NCBI GenBank assembly: GCA_021797955.1
Contig: JAJZYV010000037.1
Coordinates: 1 to 9,882 of the forward strand
Source: Thermoplasmata archaeon
GTDB lineage: Archaea > Thermoplasmatota > Thermoplasmata > Thermoplasmatales > Thermoplasmataceae
Reading direction: 5' to 3'
DNA: 9,882 bases
Part shown: positions 6,334 to 9,882 of the stretch, one piece after another
Numbering within the stretch: the first letter of the stretch is position 1
Layout: each line of letters begins with the position of its first letter
Program-made: the position numbers and the translations under genes
Notes under the pieces: generated by a model
The model's database searches: none
The model's input: the letters and a program-made list of their open reading frames with translations, nothing else
What the model was told of the DNA's origin: nothing

Positions 6334-6695
6334 TGGAAGGAGGAATAAGTAATTATTTACAGAATCAAATAAAGCAGGCTCAACAGATTGAAAATCAACT
6401 GGAACAGATTGGCTCCCAGAAATATCAGCTTGAGGTTAGAATTAAGGAGCTTTCAAGGACCTTGGAAGAGTTGGACAAGATAGCCGATGGGTCTCCGATA
6501 TACAGAAGTGTTGGTCCAGTACTGTACAAAGTTGACGATCCGAAGAAGCTTAAGGAAGAGTTGAGTGAACAAAAAGAATTGAGCGAAATAAGGATTAACA
6601 CGTTGGGAAAACAACAAAAATCATTAGAGGAGAAATACAAGGACATAGAGGAAGTTATCAAAAAGGCTTACGGAGACAGTAAGAAACAAAACTGA
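6333..6695 (+). CDS. pfdB: Prefoldin subunit beta
   Basis: The 120-residue protein is archaeal prefoldin (GimC) beta, four copies of which join two alpha subunits in a jellyfish-shaped ATP-independent chaperone. The complex holds unfolded proteins and hands them to the thermosome. Two long coiled-coil helices (about 7-50 and 68-112, rich in Glu/Gln/Lys/Leu heptads) flank the beta-hairpin PIYRSVGPVLYK (55-66), a hallmark of beta prefoldins. Length and architecture are normal. The start overlaps the pcc1 stop by one base and mptA follows after five bases, so the three genes form one operon. The KEOPS-prefoldin pairing is recurrent in archaeal genomes as far as I recall, and presumably reflects general housekeeping expression. 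Confidence 0.92.
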   Translation: MEGGISNYLQNQIKQAQQIENQLEQIGSQKYQLEVRIKELSRTLEELDKIADGSPIYRSVGPVLYKVDDPKKLKEELSEQKELSEIRINTLGKQQKSLEEKYKDIEEVIKKAYGDSKKQN

Positions 6696-6700
6696 TTGGA

Positions 6701-7588
6701 ATGAGTGAGTTTAAGGATGTTCAGGGAATGAGACCTGATAATCTGATTCCTATTCAACGCGCTGGCGTAAAGTATGTGAGAGTCCCAGTTCTTGTCTCGA
6801 GAAATTCTGAGAAGTTTAATATAGTTGCCTCAATCGATGTGTTTGTTGATATTCCTAAATCAAGAAAAGGGGCGGATATGTCTAGGGCAATTGAGTCCAT
6901 TTACGATATCATAAATAATCAGACCAATTTAAAATCACTTGAATTGCTTTGCCACAGGATAGGGCAGAATGCATTGGAACGGTTTGATTACTCAAGTAAG
7001 GTATACGTATACCTGACGACAGAAATCTTTTTGAGCAGGTCTTCTAACAATGGAAAGGATTCTCTAGTATCCTATCCGATCACGATAGAATATAACGGCA
7101 ATAGAAAAGGAAAAATATTCACTAAAATGAAAGTGGAACTGCTTACCATGAATGCCTGCCCCTGTGCAATGGAAACCACACGAAGTATTCTTCAATCCAA
7201 ATTTACTGAGATGAACAGTATTGATGGAAGAATTCCCTCCGTAACACACAATCAGAGAAATCGTGTTAGTGTTTCCCTTACATTCAATAATTTACCCATT
7301 TTTGAACTCATAAACTTAATTGATGTTGTGGAAGAATCATTGGGAGGAAGTTTGCTTTCGCTCCTTAAAAGAAAGGATGAGGGGGATCATGTACTCTCTG
7401 CGCATCTGAGGCCAATGTTTGTGGAAGACATTGTAAGGCATGTTGGAAATACAGTTGCTAATGTCTTTAATGGTTTACCTGACGAAGTTGTACTTAGCGT
7501 GACATCAGAAAGCGAGGAGAGCATTCATCCACACAACGCATATGCTGAAATCAATGAAACCCTTGGAAACTTAAGATCTTCAAATTGA
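6701..7588 (+). CDS. mptA: GTP cyclohydrolase MptA (FolE2/COG1469 family)
   Basis: The 295-residue protein belongs to the FolE2/MptA family. In archaea, MptA is an iron-dependent enzyme that converts GTP to 7,8-dihydroneopterin 2',3'-cyclic phosphate, the first step of (tetrahydro)methanopterin or other pterin synthesis. Family motifs are visible: GADMSR (57-62), the MNACPCA cysteine motif (150-156, likely metal ligand), THNQR (182-186) and the C-terminal ESIHPHNA (273-280, His residues likely in the active site). Length is as expected. It starts five bases after pfdB as the last gene of the operon; the ribosome binding site is weak, so coupling to pfdB translation is likely. The gene converges on ribH with 28 bases between the stop codons. 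The enzyme family is firm. The product (2',3'-cyclic phosphate versus triphosphate, as for bacterial FolE2) is inferred from the archaeal context. Confidence 0.92.
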   Translation: MSEFKDVQGMRPDNLIPIQRAGVKYVRVPVLVSRNSEKFNIVASIDVFVDIPKSRKGADMSRAIESIYDIINNQTNLKSLELLCHRIGQNALERFDYSSKVYVYLTTEIFLSRSSNNGKDSLVSYPITIEYNGNRKGKIFTKMKVELLTMNACPCAMETTRSILQSKFTEMNSIDGRIPSVTHNQRNRVSVSLTFNNLPIFELINLIDVVEESLGGSLLSLLKRKDEGDHVLSAHLRPMFVEDIVRHVGNTVANVFNGLPDEVVLSVTSESEESIHPHNAYAEINETLGNLRSSN

Positions 7589-7595
7589 CTCTCTG

Positions 7596-7600
7596 AAAAA
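7596..7600 (-). terminator. T-run after the riboflavin operon
   Basis: Five Ts on the minus strand begin 16 bases after the ribH stop codon, in the 28-base gap shared with the convergent mptA. For mptA the first plus-strand T-run (five Ts, 7636-7640) lies inside the ribH 3' end, so the two transcripts probably overlap. Confidence 0.3.
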
Positions 7601-7616
7601 TCATATTGATGTAAAA

Positions 7617-8048
7617 TTATTTGGATTTCTTATTATTTTTAAGAACCTTTTCTCTCTGCCTTACAAGTTTTACAGCCGCATCTACAGCGGATTTGGCGAC
7701 CTCAATTCTAGATTCGGCCTGCAGTCTGGTCTCACCATGGCCGGTTATTCCCAGAGTCACCGGTATATTTTTCTCGATTGAAATATCCATTGCCTTCCTG
7801 GCGGCATTCTGCATAATAATCTCATCGTGCTTTGTTTCCCCCTGAATCACAGCGCCAAGTGTTACAATAGCATCCAATCCTCCTCTTTGTGCGAGAGTTA
7901 ACACACCCATCGGTATGTCAAAGGTGCCCGGTACTTTCATTACCTCATCTATATCCACACCCAAGAACTCTGCCTGATCCTTTGCCCTTTCGAGCATCAT
8001 CATCGTTATGTCAAAATTATATTCCGATACAACTATTCCCAATTTCAT
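7617..8048 (-). CDS. ribH: 6,7-dimethyl-8-ribityllumazine synthase (RibH)
   Basis: RibH condenses 3,4-dihydroxy-2-butanone 4-phosphate with 5-amino-6-ribitylaminouracil to give dimethylribityllumazine, the step before riboflavin. The 143-residue protein shows the family landmarks: N-terminal GIVVSEYNFDIT (4-15), the PGTFDIP substrate loop (40-46) and GAVIQGETKHDEII (66-79), whose H74 is the expected catalytic histidine. A basic lysine-rich tail closes it. The frame extends to a TTG at 8063, but I chose the ATG at 8048. It has a perfect GAGGTGA ribosome binding site four bases away, and the family motif begins right after it. It is the last gene of ribB-ribL-ribC-ribH, 11 bases after the ribC stop. 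Members usually form large oligomeric shells or pentamers; nothing here says which. Confidence 0.93.
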   Translation of the reverse strand: MKLGIVVSEYNFDITMMMLERAKDQAEFLGVDIDEVMKVPGTFDIPMGVLTLAQRGGLDAIVTLGAVIQGETKHDEIIMQNAARKAMDISIEKNIPVTLGITGHGETRLQAESRIEVAKSAVDAAVKLVRQREKVLKNNKKSK

Positions 8049-8052
8049 TTTT

Positions 8053-8059
8053 TCACCTC
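8053..8059 (-). promoter_or_regulatory. Ribosome binding site deciding the ribH start
   Basis: GAGGTGA on the minus strand ends four bases before the ATG at 8048 and overlaps the upstream TTG frame (8063). This favours the shorter RibH. Confidence 0.65.
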
Positions 8060-8551
8060 TCAATGTCCTAAATTTCCCCCTCTGCTGGTTAATCCTACCT
8101 GGCCAACATCCTCAAATCCCTGCCGCTGACCTGTTCCTGCCTTTCTCGTCAGGAGTTCGGGGTTGAATATTAAGTTAAAAGCATTTTCAGCATGCTCTCT
8201 TGATCTTCGGTCACAAAGCCATGACAGTTCTCTTTCGTCCTTCGCCTCATCCTCGTGTACAAAAACCTCAACCACATGTTTACCGGTCTTCAACTGTACT
8301 TCCATTAATCCAGTTGACGCTACCTGACTTGAGATTTTATCCACCGGTTTGGGTCCCGGCATTCCACAGGCAATTACAATATCGCAACCCCTATCAAAGA
8401 GTATCAGACTAGCAACTGCCAGATCCTTAATCCCGGGAACTGTGTATCTTTTAATGCTAAGATTTGTACCCATTGATTGCAGTTGGTCAATCACCGAACC
8501 GCCCATATTAAATCTGGCAAAAGTTGTATCTGCAACACCAAAAAGCTTCAA
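8060..8551 (-). CDS. ribC: Archaeal riboflavin synthase (RibC)
   Basis: Archaeal RibC dismutates two dimethylribityllumazines into riboflavin and the ribitylaminouracil precursor. It is unrelated to bacterial trimeric riboflavin synthase and belongs to the lumazine synthase-like fold. Landmarks are GVADTTFARFNM (5-16), the TVPGIKDLAVA loop (37-47), CGMPG (62-66), HVVEVFVHEDEAKDE (92-106), REHAEN (118-123) and the C-terminal GQRQGFEDVG (141-150). The frame continues upstream to 8668, but that part only shadows ribL. I chose the TTG at 8551, which gives 163 residues beginning MKLFGVADTTFA. This TTG overlaps the ribL TGA and has AAGGTGAT six bases upstream. The resulting N-terminus matches the family (about 155 residues). 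Ribosomes finishing ribL probably re-initiate here. Confidence 0.93.
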   Translation of the reverse strand: MKLFGVADTTFARFNMGGSVIDQLQSMGTNLSIKRYTVPGIKDLAVASLILFDRGCDIVIACGMPGPKPVDKISSQVASTGLMEVQLKTGKHVVEVFVHEDEAKDERELSWLCDRRSREHAENAFNLIFNPELLTRKAGTGQRQGFEDVGQVGLTSRGGNLGH

Positions 8552-8979
8552 TTTCTTATCACCTTGCTTTCCATAATCTTCTGTTTGATATATCTGGTAC
8601 CCGTTGGTTCTGCCGAATTGAATTTTGAACACCTTACAACCTTCACCTTCAGTCCGCGTTTGAGGCATTCCTCTTCTATTATCTTCTCATTAAATGACTG
8701 ATCAAAACCAAGGGTGATAATATCGGGTTTTACCTGTTCAACTGTCTTGTAAATATCCCCCTGATTACCTATAATTGCATCATCCACGTATCTTATGGAT
8801 GAAACCATATTTCTCCTGTAGTCCTCTGAAAATATAAGTTCCTTCCCATTTTTCCTTGCCATTTCATCGGTAGCAACCACCACTATCATGTAATCGCCCA
8901 AACTCTTACTTTCCTGCAGATAGTGTATGTGTCCCAAATGAAGTAAATCAAAAACCCCGGTAGCCATTACCCTATTCAT
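8548..8979 (-). CDS. ribL: FAD synthetase RibL (archaeal nucleotidyltransferase)
   Basis: RibL adenylates FMN with ATP to make FAD, the job that bacteria give to the bifunctional RibF. The 143-residue protein is a cytidylyltransferase-like Rossmann nucleotidyltransferase with the HxGH motif HLGH at 14-17 (within TGVFDLLHLGHIHYL), a GDYMIVVVATDE strand (28-39) and a C-terminal GTRYIKQKI (127-135) in the place of the ISTTxI-type motif. Length agrees with archaeal RibL (about 150). Start choice: ATGs at 8991, 8979 and 8967 are in frame. The one at 8979 places four residues before the conserved TGVFD strand and overlaps ribB by only eight bases, so it is preferred; 8991 is possible. The closely related glycerol-phosphate or ribityl nucleotidyltransferases share the fold, but the operon context makes FAD synthetase the best call. 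Confidence 0.9.
   Translation of the reverse strand: MNRVMATGVFDLLHLGHIHYLQESKSLGDYMIVVVATDEMARKNGKELIFSEDYRRNMVSSIRYVDDAIIGNQGDIYKTVEQVKPDIITLGFDQSFNEKIIEEECLKRGLKVKVVRCSKFNSAEPTGTRYIKQKIMESKVIRN
8558..8565 (-). promoter_or_regulatory. Ribosome binding site for the TTG start of ribC
   Basis: AAGGTGAT on the minus strand, a strong match to the archaeal anti-Shine-Dalgarno complement (GGTGAT), ends six bases before the TTG at 8551. It lies inside the last codons of ribL and supports the non-ATG start. Confidence 0.65.
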
Positions 8980-9667
8980 CCATCCACTCATCGATAATGC
9001 TCTTTCCTTCTATAAACATTAATCCATTTTTATCTGCATAGCTCCTGGCTTCATCATAATCCATAGCACTGCCGGAATCCGATAGCATTTCCGCAAGTGT
9101 TGCACTGGGAAAAAATCCTAAACGATCAAGCAAATAGGTTGCCAGTTCTGTGTGACCCTTCCTGTTCGAAAAATAACCATCCCTTGCAATGAGCAGATGA
9201 ACATGCCCTGGAATTCTGAACTCTTTGTAGAATTCAGTGAGCGGATTGATCATTTCCTCCGATTTTTTTAGGAAAGAAATAAAATTTCTTACTGTTGAAG
9301 ATCTGTCATTGTCTGTTATTCCTGTATATGTTTTCCTGTGGTTTATTGTGAAGGAAAATGACGAGTGCGAATCATATTTCATGTCTGAAGTATTTGTAGC
9401 CTCCTTTCCATAGGGCAAAAATCTTTCATACAGTTCTTCCAGGAATGGAAGGTTCAGAAAATCAGCATCCTCTTTCCTCAATGTTGTGCAGATCAGACCA
9501 CCTGCATTCTTTCTCAAATCGAGAATTGATTTTGAGGTTATATATTCGGAAGGATAAACCATGTCTGTTTCCCCCTCCCTTTTGGCATCATCAAATATTA
9601 ATACGGGCTTTCCCTGTCTTAATTGATCCGAAATAGTCGAATAATCCAATCCCCCCTGTTTCAACAT
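8972..9667 (-). CDS. ribB: 3,4-dihydroxy-2-butanone 4-phosphate synthase (RibB)
   Basis: RibB converts ribulose 5-phosphate to 3,4-dihydroxy-2-butanone 4-phosphate and formate, supplying the four-carbon unit for lumazine. The 231-residue protein has the acidic magnesium site FDDAKREGETDM (25-36), ICTTLRKED (59-67), YTGITDNDRS (114-123), RIPGHVHLL (151-159) and the catalytic GHTELATYL (171-179) with its neighbouring loop. It is a stand-alone RibB without the GTP cyclohydrolase II domain often fused in bacteria, as is normal for archaea. It is the first gene of the riboflavin operon. The ATG at 9667 lies about 27 bases from a TATA-like block, so a leaderless mRNA is likely, and no riboswitch-sized leader exists. 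Its end overlaps ribL. Confidence 0.95.
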   Translation of the reverse strand: MLKQGGLDYSTISDQLRQGKPVLIFDDAKREGETDMVYPSEYITSKSILDLRKNAGGLICTTLRKEDADFLNLPFLEELYERFLPYGKEATNTSDMKYDSHSSFSFTINHRKTYTGITDNDRSSTVRNFISFLKKSEEMINPLTEFYKEFRIPGHVHLLIARDGYFSNRKGHTELATYLLDRLGFFPSATLAEMLSDSGSAMDYDEARSYADKNGLMFIEGKSIIDEWMDE

Positions 9668-9687
9668 GAAGCATAATTACAGCATGG

Positions 9688-9700
9688 ATTAATAATATTT
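9688..9700. promoter_or_regulatory. Shared TATA block for ribB (minus) and the GNAT gene (plus)
   Basis: ATTAATAATATTT is AT-only and nearly symmetrical. Its centre is 27 bases from the ribB ATG and 22 from the plus-strand ATG at 9716. The whole gap between the two start codons is only 48 bases, so one TATA block, or two overlapping ones, must serve both. Leaderless starts are expected at least for ribB. Confidence 0.45.
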
Positions 9701-9715
9701 GGTAGGTAATCAGAA

Positions 9716-9882
9716 ATGAGTAATACAATTATTCAAGCTTTACAAAAAAATGACATAAAGGAACTTGTTGCTCTTGAGGAAAGGGCATTTGAAGTAGGAC
9801 CTTATGATTTCGAAATGCTTGAACACGCATTTTTGCTTACAAATGGTATGGCCTACAAGGTCGTGAATGAACACAGGATCGC
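9716..9882 (+). CDS. GNAT-family N-acetyltransferase (RimI-like), partial
   Basis: Only the first 55 codons are in the window; the frame is open to the right edge. The product starts MSNTIIQALQKNDIKELVAL and continues EERAFEVGPYDFEMLEHAFL. This fits the N-terminal part of GNAT acetyltransferases of the RimI/ArdI type, in which an LxxLExxxF-like helix is followed by a helix around an FL strand. GNATs transfer the acetyl group of acetyl-CoA to protein N-termini or small amines. The acetyl-CoA binding motif (R/QxxGxG/A) lies beyond the window, so the call is provisional. GGTAATC (9704-9710), one base from the archaeal GGTGATC site, ends five bases before the ATG. Confidence 0.6.
   Translation, partial: MSNTIIQALQKNDIKELVALEERAFEVGPYDFEMLEHAFLLTNGMAYKVVNEHRI

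Noticed and set aside
8552..8668. Longer RibC starting at 8668
   Set aside because: The added 39 residues overlap ribL in another frame and do not resemble RibC N-termini; the TTG at 8551 has a strong ribosome binding site.
8200..8701. Three plus-strand frames of 70-75 codons opposite ribC/ribL
   Set aside because: They are antisense shadows of firmly identified riboflavin genes.
9668..9715. FMN riboswitch upstream of ribB
   Set aside because: The gap is only 48 bases and AT-rich, far too short for the FMN aptamer, and no aptamer motifs are visible.
1..9882. CRISPR array, prophage or defence island
   Set aside because: No regularly spaced repeats, Cas-like or phage-like proteins are visible on either strand.

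Overview
The window looks like chromosomal DNA of a euryarchaeon of the order Thermoplasmatales or a close relative. The evidence is a very large membrane-anchored thermopsin (peptidase family A5), the archaeal-type riboflavin enzymes (RibL FAD synthetase and archaeal RibC), MptA-type GTP cyclohydrolase, prefoldin beta and the KEOPS subunit Pcc1. The DNA is AT-rich. Several first genes have a TATA-like box about 22-27 bases before the start codon, which suggests leaderless transcripts. Genes inside operons instead carry GGTGAT-like ribosome binding sites. The genus cannot be read from this window.

Left part (1-2168): an unrecognised gene running off the left edge (1-285, minus) lies just downstream of a protein with a C-terminal J-domain (336-1067, minus). 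A flavin reductase-like FMN-binding protein (1149-1652, plus) diverges from the J-protein and converges on a small VOC/glyoxalase-fold protein (1740-2087, minus).

Middle (2169-5960): one gene fills 3 kb (2169-5222, minus). It encodes a secreted multidomain thermopsin with a signal peptide, an A5 protease domain, a NosD-like beta-helix, two copies of a surface-protein module and a C-terminal membrane anchor. Beyond it is about 250 bp with no convincing gene, then a decayed IS3-type transposase relic (about 5496-5915, plus), then tRNA-Arg(TCT) on the minus strand.

Right part (6036-9882): a housekeeping operon pcc1-pfdB-mptA (plus) diverges from the tRNA gene and runs into the 3' end of a compact riboflavin/FAD operon, ribB-ribL-ribC-ribH (minus, 9667 to 7617). 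The riboflavin operon shares a short divergent promoter with a GNAT acetyltransferase gene that is cut by the right edge.

Functionally, ribB makes the four-carbon precursor, ribH makes lumazine, ribC makes riboflavin and ribL turns FMN into FAD. Riboflavin kinase and the GTP-derived pyrimidine branch are not in the window. mptA opens the archaeal pterin pathway from GTP. No CRISPR array, prophage or defence system is recognisable. The most unusual items are the multidomain thermopsin, the J-domain protein with an unrecognised N-terminus plus its orphan neighbour, and the placement of a KEOPS-substrate-type tRNA back to back with a KEOPS gene.
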